DNA of 64,000 bases from HKCCE3408 sp039191215 (lineage in GTDB: Bacteria > Pseudomonadota > Alphaproteobacteria > Rhodobacterales > Rhodobacteraceae): positions 1 to 64,000 of the forward strand of contig JBCCXT010000011.1 of assembly GCA_039191215.1 (NCBI GenBank), written 5' to 3'. Numbering within the stretch: position 1 is the first letter of the stretch; every line of letters begins with the position of its first letter. Below the pieces are notes generated by a model, which was not told where the DNA came from, made no database searches, and saw only the letters and a program-made list of their open reading frames with translations. This document shows, piece after piece, positions 50,545 through 59,677 of the stretch. The position numbers and the translations under genes are program-made.

Positions 50545-50614
50545 GCCCACGGAACGGTTTTTTCACTACAGTTGCGCTACGCCGTAACCGATGCTGCAAT
50601 TCGGGTAGGCTGAC

Positions 50615-51196
50615 ATGCACGGTTTGGTGAACAGGGCCTTCCAGGGCTTTCTCGTTGGTGCCTATGGGCGGGACCTGTGGGATTTGGTCCGGCGTGATGC
50701 GGGGTTCGATTTCGAAGATTTCGAGCCGATGCTCACCTATGAACCCGCTCTCACCACACGTCTTGTGAAAGCTGCGGCGAGACGGCTCGAAAAGCCCGGC
50801 AAAAGCTTCATGGAAGATGTCGGCACCTGGATGATCGCCAACCCTGACCAAAGCGCCATTCGTCGCCTAATGCGGTTTGGCGGTGAGGATTACAGGGAAT
50901 TTCTGTTTTCGCTCGACGAACTGCCTGACCGTGCCAAAATGGCGGTCCCGCATCTCGAGGTGCCCGAAATCAGCCTTGAGCAGAAGGCGCCAAATCAGGT
51001 TGACCTGTTGATTTCATGGCCAAAGTTCGATCTTTCGGCCGTCGCCTTGGGTGCCTTACGCGCCATGGCCGATGATTACGGCGCGTTGGTGCTTTTGACG
51101 ATGCAGGCAACCGGGCGGCTATCGGCCCGTATCGAGGTCGAGCTTTTGGATGTCAGTTTCTCAGAGGGACGCAGCTTTTCCCTCAGCGGGGCATAA
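50615..51196 (+). CDS. H-NOX-fold protein lacking the heme-ligand histidine
   Basis: This 193-residue protein follows the H-NOX (heme NO/O2-binding) fold: MHGLVNRAFQGFLVGAYGRDLWDLV at the start and MEDVGTWMI, FGGEDYREFLFSLDELPDRAKMAVPHLEVP in the middle. Lined up with NLDALH of guanylate cyclase beta and equivalent bacterial motifs, the proximal histidine is Pro104. The YxSxR heme-propionate motif is lost (SWPKF around 134-138). It therefore probably does not bind heme in the usual way. The next gene, 4 bases on, is an HNOBA-GGDEF protein, so it is probably a sensor subunit of that cyclase. Confidence 0.8.
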   Translation: MHGLVNRAFQGFLVGAYGRDLWDLVRRDAGFDFEDFEPMLTYEPALTTRLVKAAARRLEKPGKSFMEDVGTWMIANPDQSAIRRLMRFGGEDYREFLFSLDELPDRAKMAVPHLEVPEISLEQKAPNQVDLLISWPKFDLSAVALGALRAMADDYGALVLLTMQATGRLSARIEVELLDVSFSEGRSFSLSGA

Positions 51197-51200
51197 GGCC

Positions 51201-52229
51201 ATGAACGAGCAATCAAGAACCCCAAACCAGCTGTTTTCATTGAGCGGTGCAGCGCTTGATCAGTTGCTGCCCATGCATCTGATTTTTGATGCAACCGGCA
51301 TGGTGCTTCGCGCCGGGACGACCTTCACAAAGATCTTTGGTGAAACAGCGCTCATCGGACGCTCGGTATTTGATCTTGTCGCTTTGCGTCGACCCAGCAT
51401 CGAGCCCAGTATCGGCAATCTGCTGGCACTTGAAGGCCAGCGCCTGAACCTCAACCTCACGACACGGCAAAACCTCACCCTGCGCGGCCAGTGCATCGCA
51501 CTTCCCCAAGGTGCAGGCGGCATCCTTAACATCTCGCTCGGCCTGTCATTTGCCGAGGCCGTCGAGACCTGCGGCCTGACACTGTCGGACTTCTCGCACT
51601 GCGACCAGACGGTCGAACTGGTTTACCTGCGCGAAGCGATCGAAGCGGTATCGCTGGAATCGCGCAGATTGACCGACAGGCTTGTTGCAGCAGAAAAGGC
51701 CGCCGAAGCCAGGGCCACGTCGGACGCGTTGACCGGCCTGACCAATCGCCGCGGGCTTGAGGCCGAGCTTGACCGCCTGGTTTGGCAGGTCGACCAGCCG
51801 TTTGCGCTCATGCAACTTGATCTGGACCATTTCAAATCGATCAACGACGAATTGGGCCATGCGGTGGGCGACGGTGTCCTGCAACGGGTGGCAAAGGTTT
51901 TGCGCGGAGCGGTGCGCAAAAAGGATGTGGTGGCGCGGATGGGCGGCGACGAATTTGTCGTGGCGGTCCGCGGTACAGACGAACGTTCACTTTTGGACAA
52001 GATCGCCAGGCGAATCTTGGACGGGCTGGCACATCCGGCCGATATCGACGGCCATAAGCTGAGCATCGGGGCCTCCATCGGCATTACAAGATCAAGCCTT
52101 TATGCGACGCCTGATATCGAACAGATGCTGAAAAATGCCGACGAGGCGCTGTATGCATCAAAGCGTGACGGGCGCGGTCGGCATTGCATCTACAAGCCGC
52201 CAGGCATGTCCGAACGCATCGGGCCCTAA
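51201..52229 (+). CDS. HNOBA-domain diguanylate cyclase
   Basis: This 342-residue protein has the H-NOX-associated (HNOBA) PAS-like domain (LLPMHLIFDATGMVLRAGTTFTKIFGE... IGRSVFDLVALRRPSI) at about 20-150. A short coiled linker follows (LREAIEAVSLESRRLTDRLVAAEKAAEARA), then GGDEF from about 175. The catalytic ARMGGDEFVVAV is intact, and an RKKD inhibitory site lies five residues before it. It should synthesise cyclic-di-GMP, controlled through the H-NOX-like partner. ATG 51201, 4 bases after the H-NOX stop, matches the family start. Confidence 0.9.
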   Translation: MNEQSRTPNQLFSLSGAALDQLLPMHLIFDATGMVLRAGTTFTKIFGETALIGRSVFDLVALRRPSIEPSIGNLLALEGQRLNLNLTTRQNLTLRGQCIALPQGAGGILNISLGLSFAEAVETCGLTLSDFSHCDQTVELVYLREAIEAVSLESRRLTDRLVAAEKAAEARATSDALTGLTNRRGLEAELDRLVWQVDQPFALMQLDLDHFKSINDELGHAVGDGVLQRVAKVLRGAVRKKDVVARMGGDEFVVAVRGTDERSLLDKIARRILDGLAHPADIDGHKLSIGASIGITRSSLYATPDIEQMLKNADEALYASKRDGRGRHCIYKPPGMSERIGP

Positions 52230-52363
52230 CCGTCCGGTAACTCTCCGTTAAATTTGATCCGGTAGGTCCAATTCGAAGGCCCGGGCACACCCGGCCAAGC
52301 GTATCTTCGGCCGGTGGTCCGGCTGCCCGCAAGGGATTAACCGACCACGAAGGAGTGCCGCTA

Positions 52364-53050
52364 ATGAACCTCTCCCCTTTGGAGGAGTTGGAGCGCCGTA
52401 CGCTGCCGGCGATGATGCGCCAAAACCGGAGGCGTTTGCAGATCTTAATCCTTGAGGATGAGGAAGCCGACCGGATGCGCCTGGTGCGGGTCTTGCGCCG
52501 CGCCAGCCTCGATGCAGACGTGACAGAAGTTGACAGCGTAGATGAGTTCCAGCCCGCGCTAATGCGCCAACGCTTTGACATCGTATTCATCGACTATTGG
52601 CTTGGTTTCGAAAACGGCCTCGATGCGCTGCAAATTCTGCTGGCTGATCCAACGCAGACGCGCGCGGTCCCCGTGATGCTGAGCCGGGCGACAGAGCCGA
52701 ATGTGATTGTCGAGGCCATGCGCGCGGGCTTTGCCGATTACATCGTCAAAGACACGCTCGACATCGACACGGTTCGCGGCTGTATCGCCGCAGCATTTGA
52801 GCGGCGCATTCTGTTGGCCGCGATGTACGAAGCGCGCGAATTGCGGATGGCGATCCGGCGCCTGGTTGAGCGGTTGGGCCAAGGTCGGATCCCGGGCTTG
52901 GCCGAACAAGCCGCAAGTTATGAGGCGCCGCCTGCACCGGCGGAACCCAACCTGCCTGCGGCGGCATCGCGGCGCCTGTCGACCGGGCTTTTGGCGGATT
53001 TGGAGCTCTTGTGGCACTTGCGGCGGCAGGGGACCGAACCAAACGGATAA
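52364..53050 (+). CDS. Receiver-domain protein with unclassified C-terminus
   Basis: This 228-residue protein has a receiver domain at about 24-150 with acidic LILEDEEADR, phosphoacceptor in VFIDYWLG and Lys in YIVKDTLD. No output domain is recognised in the remaining 80 residues; a helical stretch and a proline/alanine linker precede SRRLSTGLLADLELLWHL. AAGGAG precedes ATG 52364 (GTG 52355 is the alternative). It follows the HNOBA-GGDEF gene by 134 bases, so it may pass a phosphate signal in the same cyclic-di-GMP circuit. Confidence 0.87.
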   Translation: MNLSPLEELERRTLPAMMRQNRRRLQILILEDEEADRMRLVRVLRRASLDADVTEVDSVDEFQPALMRQRFDIVFIDYWLGFENGLDALQILLADPTQTRAVPVMLSRATEPNVIVEAMRAGFADYIVKDTLDIDTVRGCIAAAFERRILLAAMYEARELRMAIRRLVERLGQGRIPGLAEQAASYEAPPAPAEPNLPAAASRRLSTGLLADLELLWHLRRQGTEPNG

Positions 53051-53137
53051 ACATCTGGTCCAGCGCCATCTGCTGGCCCTTACCCGAGCCATGAGCTAGG
53101 ACGTTGCGAAGCGTATCGGCACCGCATGGAAGTTTTT

Positions 53138-54844
53138 ATGGCTCGGCACCTCATCACCTCGGCGATCCCGTATATCAACGGGGTTAAGCATCTGGGAAAC
53201 CTGATCGGTAGCCAATTGCCCGCCGATCTCTACGCCCGGTATCTGCGGGCCCGGGGTCATGAAGTGCTGTTTCTATGCGCCACTGACGAACATGGAACCC
53301 CAGCCGAGATCGCCGCGGCCAAGGCCGGAAAACCGGTCGCTGACTATTGCGCCGAGATGTGGCGTGTTCAGGCCGATCTCGCCCAGGGCTTTCGATTGAG
53401 CTTTGATCATTTCGGGCGCTCCTCAAGCCCGCAGAACCACGCGCTCACGCAGCATTTCGCCGCTCGGCTCGATGCGGCCGAGCTGATCGAGGAGGTCGCG
53501 GAACGGCAGATTTATTCCAATACGGATGGTCGGTTTCTGCCCGATCGCTACATCGAAGGCACCTGCCCGAATTGCGGGTATGAGCGCGCGCGTGGCGATC
53601 AATGCGAAAACTGCACAAAGCAACTTGAACCGACGGACCTGATCGATCCACGTAGTGCAATTTCTGGCTCAACCGATTTGGAAGTGCGCGAAACGACCCA
53701 TTTGTATTTGCGCCAATCCTTGATGCGCGACCAGTTGGACACCTGGATTGACGCGCAGAAGGGTTGGCCCGTTCTGACGACCTCAATTGCCAAAAAGTGG
53801 CTGCATGACGGCGACGGCTTGCGGGATCGTGGCATTACACGCGATCTCGATTGGGGTGTTCCCGTTCAAAAGGGCACCAAGCCCTGGCCGGGCATGGAAG
53901 GCAAGGTGTTCTACGTCTGGTTTGACGCGCCGATTGAATACATCGCGTGCGCGCAGGAATGGGTCGAGGCCGGCAAGGGCACGGATTGGGCGCGCTGGTG
54001 GCGGACCGATCAGGGCGCGGCGGATGTCCGTTACACACAGTTTATGGGCAAGGATAACGTCCCGTTCCATACGCTGAGCTTTCCCGCCACCATATTGGGA
54101 TCGGGTGAGCCGTGGAAGCTCGTCGACTACATAAAGTCGTTCAACTATCTGAACTACGATGGCGGCCAGTTTTCTACAAGCCTCGGTCGTGGCGTTTTCA
54201 TGGACGATGCATTGGAGATCCTGCCTGCAGATTACTGGCGCTGGTGGCTTCTGAGCCATGTGCCAGAAAGCTCCGACAGCGAATTTGTTTGGGAGACCTT
54301 CCAACAGGATGTGAACAAAGACCTCGCAGATGTCTTGGGAAATTTCGTCAGCCGCATCACGAAATTCTGCAGCTCGAAATTTGGCACGGTCGTGCCCGAA
54401 GGCGGCGAGGCGGGTGCGGCGGAAAACCAACTTTCGGAGGCGTTGGAGATAAGACTTGCCGCCTACACGGCGGCCATGGATGCGCTTGAAATCCGCCGTG
54501 CCGCAAGCGAATTGCGCGCCATATGGGCATTGGGCAACGAGTATTTGCAGGCAGCGGCACCGTGGACCGCGTTCAAGGACGACCCGGTGCGCGCAGCCGT
54601 GATTACGCGCTACGCACTTAATCTGATCCCGTTTTACGCGACACTGTCTGCACCATTCATACCCGATGCTGCGGCGCAAATGCACGAAGCCATGGGCACG
54701 ACAGCGTCCTGGCCAGAGCGCGCATCCGTGGCATTTAAGACCTTGACATCGGCGCAAGCATTTAACGTGCCCGACCTGCTCTTTCGCAAGATCTCAGATG
54801 AAGAACGGGAAGGTTGGCGAACCCGTTTCGCGGGCACGCGGTAG
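53138..54844 (+). CDS. metG: Methionyl-tRNA synthetase
   Basis: This 568-residue class I synthetase attaches methionine to tRNA-Met. The HIGH-type motif is HLGN (residue 18 onward, SAIPYINGVKHLGNLIGS). A zinc knuckle CPNCGYERARGDQCENC is present, and the KMSKS equivalent is the FSTSLGR segment near GGQFSTSLGRGVFMD. It has the length and sequence style of rhodobacterial MetG without the C-terminal tRNA-binding domain. The start MARHLITSAIPY at 53138 with GGAAG upstream is preferred over ATG 53126. A rho-independent terminator follows. Confidence 0.96.
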   Translation: MARHLITSAIPYINGVKHLGNLIGSQLPADLYARYLRARGHEVLFLCATDEHGTPAEIAAAKAGKPVADYCAEMWRVQADLAQGFRLSFDHFGRSSSPQNHALTQHFAARLDAAELIEEVAERQIYSNTDGRFLPDRYIEGTCPNCGYERARGDQCENCTKQLEPTDLIDPRSAISGSTDLEVRETTHLYLRQSLMRDQLDTWIDAQKGWPVLTTSIAKKWLHDGDGLRDRGITRDLDWGVPVQKGTKPWPGMEGKVFYVWFDAPIEYIACAQEWVEAGKGTDWARWWRTDQGAADVRYTQFMGKDNVPFHTLSFPATILGSGEPWKLVDYIKSFNYLNYDGGQFSTSLGRGVFMDDALEILPADYWRWWLLSHVPESSDSEFVWETFQQDVNKDLADVLGNFVSRITKFCSSKFGTVVPEGGEAGAAENQLSEALEIRLAAYTAAMDALEIRRAASELRAIWALGNEYLQAAAPWTAFKDDPVRAAVITRYALNLIPFYATLSAPFIPDAAAQMHEAMGTTASWPERASVAFKTLTSAQAFNVPDLLFRKISDEEREGWRTRFAGTR

Positions 54845-54860
54845 GAGCGGGAAGGCAGCG

Positions 54861-55009
54861 CCTCAGGCCCCCTTCGGGAGCCCTCGTTGTTGCCTGCGCT
54901 TTAAGGCCGCTTGGGCCTTTTTGCGAGGGGTGAACCCCTCGCGCACCCCTTCGCTACCTGTCCCGCGGCAGCGCGATTTGACGAGCGGCTCCCGCAAGGG
55001 GGCCTGAGG
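54861..55009. repeat. Structured intergenic repeat, copy A (after metG)
   Basis: Outer inverted arms lie at 54861-54886 and 54982-55009 (about 26 bases, near-perfect). They enclose a terminator stem and a second hairpin, GCGAGGGG-TGAA-CCCCTCGC (54923-54942). The right arm resembles bases 37861-37889, and the inner hairpin has the same shape (four to five G, TGRA loop, four to five C) as the one after fahA. The two are diverged copies of one element. Confidence 0.7.
54903..54922 (+). terminator. Rho-independent terminator of metG
   Basis: AAGGCC (54903-54908) and GGCCTT (54914-54919) pair around a GCTTG loop and run into TTTTT. This is a textbook intrinsic terminator 59 bases after the metG stop, inside the larger repeat. 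Confidence 0.75.
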
Positions 55010-55032
55010 AGGATCGCATTCCAGCAAGCCTA

Positions 55033-56418
55033 TCAAACCCGGATAACAGCGCCTGGGTTCATAATCCCCTTTGGATCAATCGCTGCCTTTATCGCGCGCA
55101 TTGCCGCCAGCTTACCCGGATCGCCGTACCGTTCCAGATCACTGACTTTCAGCCGGCCGATCCCGTGTTCGGCTGAGACTGAGCCGCCAAGTTCGTGCAC
55201 CAGATCGTGGATTGCGCGTTTGATGGCATCGCGTTTACCGTCGTGATCGGCGCGGCTTTCACCGCGGATCGGAAAGACGTTGTAGTGTAGGTTTCCGTCG
55301 CCCAAATGGCCAAAGCAATTGATCCGAAAACCTCCGATTTCAGCGATCACACCGGGGCCCCTCGAGATAAACTCCGGGATCGAAGCCACCGGAACGGAGA
55401 TATCATGGGACGAGATGGCGCCCACCTTGCGATTTGCCTCAGGCAGCCGTTCTCTGATCTCCCAAAAATGCGCCTGTTGCGCCTTTGATTGCGCAATCAC
55501 ACCGTCCGGCACCAGTCCTGCATTATTTGCGTCTTCGAACAGATGCTCGAGCGCCGCCGCGGCACCGATTGCGCCGACATCGATCAGGCACATCCAATCG
55601 GGCCGGTCAGGCCAAGGCTGGCGCAAATCGATCCCGGTCTCCGCCATGAAATCCAGGCCCTGGCCGGAGATCAGCTCAAAGGCCGACAGGCCCGGCCCGA
55701 TCCGGGATTGGGCACGTTGCAAGAGGCCCAAAGCCGCTTTGGGACCCGGCACAACCATCAGCGCGGTCGCGGCCTCGGGGGGCTTTGGATGCAGCCTCAG
55801 CACAGCGCGTGTGATGACACCAAGCGTGCCTTCCGAGCCGATGAGAAGATGGCGCAGATCGTAGCCCGTATTGTCTTTACGCAATGCCTTCAGACCGCCC
55901 ATGATCTGACCGTTAGGAAGCACCGCCTCCAGGCTCAGACACAAGTCACGCGCATTGCCATAACGGATCACACCGACGCCGCCTGCATTGGTCGCCAAAA
56001 GCCCGCCGATCCGCGCTGAGCCCTGGCTGGCCAGGGTCAGCGGAAAAAGCATGCCATGCGCCTCAGCCGCTTCGTGGACATTGGCCAAGATGGCGCCGGC
56101 GCCCACCGTGACCGAGCCGCCTTGCGCATCCACTGGGCCAATCTCGACCATCCGTTCAAGTGACAAAACAACCGGGGCGCCCTGCGGCAGAAGCTGCCCG
56201 CCAACAAGGCCCGTCCCCCCGCCAAAGGGGACAATCGGCGTGCCGTTGGTCGCACATATAGACACGATGCGCGCAACCTCGTCGGTTGAGCCCGGCGCAA
56301 TGACCGCCGCGGCATGCCCGTGCCAACGCCCCCGCGGTTCCTCCAGATAAGCGGCACCAGCCTCGCGGAACGCATTTGCTGGCAGCGCATCGGCAAGCGC
56401 CTGTCGAATGTCGGTCAT
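55033..56418 (-). CDS. FAD-linked oxidase (GlcD/D-lactate dehydrogenase type)
   Basis: This 461-residue VAO-family flavoprotein has FAD-binding PIVPFGGGTGLVGGQLLPQG and a second pocket LLATNAGGVGVIRYGNARDL. The C-terminal FAD-linked oxidase domain has CFGHLGDGNLHYNVFP and SVSAEHGIGRLK, the usual metal/substrate motifs. It oxidises a D-2-hydroxyacid such as D-lactate or glycolate; no GlcE/GlcF partner is nearby. ATG 56418 has GAAGGGA upstream. It is the last gene of the thrC-M16-GNAT run (9-base gap), possibly with its own promoter. Confidence 0.87.
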   Translation of the reverse strand: MTDIRQALADALPANAFREAGAAYLEEPRGRWHGHAAAVIAPGSTDEVARIVSICATNGTPIVPFGGGTGLVGGQLLPQGAPVVLSLERMVEIGPVDAQGGSVTVGAGAILANVHEAAEAHGMLFPLTLASQGSARIGGLLATNAGGVGVIRYGNARDLCLSLEAVLPNGQIMGGLKALRKDNTGYDLRHLLIGSEGTLGVITRAVLRLHPKPPEAATALMVVPGPKAALGLLQRAQSRIGPGLSAFELISGQGLDFMAETGIDLRQPWPDRPDWMCLIDVGAIGAAAALEHLFEDANNAGLVPDGVIAQSKAQQAHFWEIRERLPEANRKVGAISSHDISVPVASIPEFISRGPGVIAEIGGFRINCFGHLGDGNLHYNVFPIRGESRADHDGKRDAIKRAIHDLVHELGGSVSAEHGIGRLKVSDLERYGDPGKLAAMRAIKAAIDPKGIMNPGAVIRV

Positions 56419-56427
56419 CGCATCCCT

Positions 56428-57012
56428 TCAGCGCGCATCTGTTCGCCCGCGACGATCATGGCGCAAGCTGGCATACAACACGTGGTTGCGCCAACGGCCA
56501 TTGATCTGCAGGTAGCTTTGCGCGACGCCCTCATACTTAAACCCTGCCTTTTCCAGCACACCCCGCGAGGCGACATTTTCCGGCAAGCATGCGGCCTCGA
56601 TCCGGCTGAGATCAAGTGCCACAAAGGCGTGATGAACCACGCCTTCGATCGCTTCGCGCATATACCCCTGGCGGGCATGATTGACGCCAATCCAATAGCC
56701 CAATGTGCCTGCCTGACTTGGGCCCCGGCGAATATTGTCGAGCGTTATTGCGCCGAGCAGCACGCTATCATCGCGCCGCACCACAAAAAGTGGCATGGCC
56801 GAGCCTTGGTTGACCGCGCGTGACGCCCAATAGACCCGGTTGGTGAAGCTCTTGCGGGTCAAATGATCGCTCGCCCAGGTCGGCTCCCACGGCTGCAGGA
56901 AACTGGCCGAGATATGTCGCAGCGCCGTCCAATCACGGAAATCAGAATGCTGCGGCATGCGCAGTGTCAAACGCTCGGTCTCAATCCGAGCCGAGCGTTT
57001 CCGAATGATCAT
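56428..57012 (-). CDS. GNAT N-acetyltransferase (RimJ-type)
   Basis: This 194-residue GNAT-fold enzyme reads RIETERLTLRMPQHSDFRDW..., the acetyl-CoA pyrophosphate loop LGYWIGVNHARQGYMREAI and the terminal GVLEKAGFKYEGVAQSYLQINGRWRNHVLYA. This is the RimJ/RimL subgroup that acetylates N-termini of ribosomal or other proteins. Its ATG at 57012 shares a base with the stop of the peptidase gene (TGATG), so translation is coupled. The substrate is unknown. Confidence 0.9.
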   Translation of the reverse strand: MIIRKRSARIETERLTLRMPQHSDFRDWTALRHISASFLQPWEPTWASDHLTRKSFTNRVYWASRAVNQGSAMPLFVVRRDDSVLLGAITLDNIRRGPSQAGTLGYWIGVNHARQGYMREAIEGVVHHAFVALDLSRIEAACLPENVASRGVLEKAGFKYEGVAQSYLQINGRWRNHVLYASLRHDRRGRTDAR

Positions 57013-58274
57013 CACGCGGCAAGGCGCTCCGCCATTTGCTGCAGGCTGGGCGCCTCGGCCACGGGGCCGTAGAGCGCCATGGCCGATTTCCCGCATCCAG
57101 CGATTGTGCTGCCCAGATTGCGCAGATCGTCCAGCGTGACCGCATCGATCCGAGCCACCGTCTCTTCAAGCGGCGGAACACGGTTCCAGATGCCCATCAG
57201 GCGCGCCAGCCGCTCGGCCCGCGCAGAGGGGCTTTCCAGACCCATCAGCATGCCTGCCTTCATCTGCGCCCGCGCGCGATCAAGTTCAGCGGCTCTGAGC
57301 CCATCGGCTGACCGACGCAGCTCATCGATTGTCAGACGGGTCAGCTCGGCCAAGTCCTCGGCTGCGGTCCCGGCATAAATCGTCAGCATTCCGGTATCGA
57401 GATAGGAGCCTACCTGGGCAAAGATCGTGTAACACAGCCCGCGCCGTTCGCGAATTTCTTGGAACAATCTCGATGACATCCCGCCGCCAAGTGCAGTGGC
57501 GTAGATCTGGGCAGCATAGACATCATCAGAGCGGTAGCCGGGCGCTTCTAACGCAATGGTGAAATGGGCCTGTTCGAGATCCTTGACCTGGCGCCGCTCA
57601 CCACCAAAAAAGCGCGCCGCGGCGGGCGAAGATACGGGCTGCGCGACCAGATGGCCAAAGTGAGCCTCGGCCAGTCGCACGATCTGGTCGTGGTCCACCG
57701 CGCCCGCCGCCGACACGATCAATTGGCCAGGCCCGTAATGCTGGCCCACAAAGGTGCGCAGATCGCCTTGGTCAAAGCCGCGCACGCGGCGCGCCTCACC
57801 CAGAATCGTGCGGCCCAAAGGCTGTTCGGGATAGGCCGCGGCCTGTAGCCAATCGAAGATGATATCGTCTGGCGTATCGTTGGCTTGGCCGATTTCTTGC
57901 AAAATCACGCCGCGCTCGACCTCGATCTCATGCGGATCAAAGGCGGGATTGAGGACAATATCGCTGATCAAATCAAGCGCCAAGGGCACGTCCGCCTGGA
58001 GAACGCGGGCATAATAAGCCGTGGCCTCACGGCTGGTATAGGCGTTGATATAGCCGCCGACATCCTCGATTTCTTCGGCAATGGCCAGGGCGCTGCGTCT
58101 GGCGGTTCCCTTAAACGCCATATGTTCCAGAAAATGCGCGATCCCGTTCTGCTCGGCCCGTTCGTGCCGCCCGCCGGCTGAGACCCAGACGCCAAGTGCG
58201 GCCGATTGCAGACCCGGCATATGTTCGGTCACGATGCGCAAACCATTGCTCAGAGTATGGGTTTGAACGGTCAC
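57012..58274 (-). CDS. M16-family zinc peptidase (processing-peptidase-like)
   Basis: This 420-residue insulinase-type peptidase resembles mitochondrial processing peptidase beta. The inverted zinc motif HFLEHMAFKG and downstream glutamate (EVERGVILQEI) are intact, so it should be active. It starts with GTG 58274, and its GTGA overlaps the thrC stop by 4 bases. The thrC-M16 arrangement is well conserved in rhodobacterial and other alphaproteobacterial genomes. It probably degrades or processes peptides in the cell envelope or cytoplasm. Confidence 0.92.
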   Translation of the reverse strand: MTVQTHTLSNGLRIVTEHMPGLQSAALGVWVSAGGRHERAEQNGIAHFLEHMAFKGTARRSALAIAEEIEDVGGYINAYTSREATAYYARVLQADVPLALDLISDIVLNPAFDPHEIEVERGVILQEIGQANDTPDDIIFDWLQAAAYPEQPLGRTILGEARRVRGFDQGDLRTFVGQHYGPGQLIVSAAGAVDHDQIVRLAEAHFGHLVAQPVSSPAAARFFGGERRQVKDLEQAHFTIALEAPGYRSDDVYAAQIYATALGGGMSSRLFQEIRERRGLCYTIFAQVGSYLDTGMLTIYAGTAAEDLAELTRLTIDELRRSADGLRAAELDRARAQMKAGMLMGLESPSARAERLARLMGIWNRVPPLEETVARIDAVTLDDLRNLGSTIAGCGKSAMALYGPVAEAPSLQQMAERLAA

Positions 58275-59662
58275 GCAAGCACCTCATCAAGGATGTGGGT
58301 TTTGATCTGCAACAGGTCATTTGGGATGCGGGTAACCCGTTCGGGCCGGTCGAAAAGGTCCGCCATCCGACCAGGTAGCGCGGGATGGCGGCCTGTCGCG
58401 GCTTCAACGGCTGCGGGGAATTTCGCCGGATGCGCCGTGGCCAGTGTCACCATGGGCACGGCGGCATCGCGAAATCGCTCGGCAACTTCGAGACCAACCG
58501 CGGTATGCGGGCAGACAAGCTCAGCACTGGTCGCCAACGTGGTTGCGATCCGGGCGCTTGTCTGTACCTCAGAGGCGCGACCGGCAGCAAATCCGGCGGA
58601 AATCGCCTCTCGCGCGCCCTGGCTGATGCCAAACCCACCGGCATCCTTCAGCTCAGCCATAAGCTGGGCAATCGCGCCGCCATCCCGGCCATAGACATCA
58701 AAGAGCAGCCGCTCAAAATTAGAGCTGACCTGGATATCCATAGACGGGCTGATCGACGGCATGACCTCTCCCACCCGGTACTGGCCGCCATTAATCGCGC
58801 GGCTGAGAATGTCGTTCTGGTTTGTGGCCACAACAAGCTGGCTGATCGGCAAACCCATCCGGCGCGCAATCTCACCGGCATAGATATCGCCGAAATTGCC
58901 GGTGGGCACGGTGAAGCTCACCTCGCGGTCGGGGGCCCCCAGCGCGCTTGCGGCCGAAAAGTAGTAAACGACCTGCGCCATCACACGCGCCCAATTGATC
59001 GAATTGACAGCTGCCAGGCGCACGCCGTCACGAAACTTCGCATCCGCGAACATATCCTTGAGATGGCGCTGGCAGTCATCAAACGTGCCCTCAACCGCGA
59101 GTGTGCGAATATTGGCGGCACTCGGCGTGGTCATCTGCCGGCGCTGCACAGAGCTTACGCGGCCGTGTGGGTAAAGGATCACCACATCCACACCATCGAG
59201 TCCTGCAAAGGCCTCAATCGCGGCCGAGCCCGTATCGCCGCTCGTTGCCCCGACAATCGTGACCCGCTCCTTCCGCCGCTTGAGCACATGGGTCATCATT
59301 TGCCCGATGAGCTGCATGGCGAAATCTTTGAAGGCAAGTGTGGGGCCGTGGAACAGCTCACAAAGCCAATGGCCGCGGTCGACCTCTTTTACAGGCGCGC
59401 GCGCAGCATGGCCGAAATTGCGGTAAGCCGCCGTGATGAGGGCGCGAAATTCGTCATCCGTAAAGCTGTCGCCGACAAAGGGGCGCATCACCGTAAAGGC
59501 AACATCCTCATAGCTTTGGCCGGCCATTTCCGCGATTTCGTCGCGGCTCAGAACCGGTACATTCTGCGGCACATAAAGCCCGCCATCGGACGCCAGGCCC
59601 GTCAGCATCACCTCTTCGAAATTCAAAACCGGGGCCGATCCCCGCGTCGATACGTAGCGCAT
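58271..59662 (-). CDS. thrC: Threonine synthase
   Basis: This 463-residue PLP enzyme converts O-phosphohomoserine to threonine. The PLP lysine is in GPTLAFKDFAMQ. The PLP-phosphate loop VGATSGDTGSAAIEAF and the N-terminal MRYVSTRGSAPVLNFEEVMLTGLASDGGLYVP match the long threonine synthase class. It is followed by the coupled M16 gene and preceded by SURF1 (15-base gap), so it is probably co-transcribed with the oxidase assembly genes. Confidence 0.96.
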   Translation of the reverse strand: MRYVSTRGSAPVLNFEEVMLTGLASDGGLYVPQNVPVLSRDEIAEMAGQSYEDVAFTVMRPFVGDSFTDDEFRALITAAYRNFGHAARAPVKEVDRGHWLCELFHGPTLAFKDFAMQLIGQMMTHVLKRRKERVTIVGATSGDTGSAAIEAFAGLDGVDVVILYPHGRVSSVQRRQMTTPSAANIRTLAVEGTFDDCQRHLKDMFADAKFRDGVRLAAVNSINWARVMAQVVYYFSAASALGAPDREVSFTVPTGNFGDIYAGEIARRMGLPISQLVVATNQNDILSRAINGGQYRVGEVMPSISPSMDIQVSSNFERLLFDVYGRDGGAIAQLMAELKDAGGFGISQGAREAISAGFAAGRASEVQTSARIATTLATSAELVCPHTAVGLEVAERFRDAAVPMVTLATAHPAKFPAAVEAATGRHPALPGRMADLFDRPERVTRIPNDLLQIKTHILDEVLA

Positions 59663-59677
59663 GATCCTCTCAGGCCT

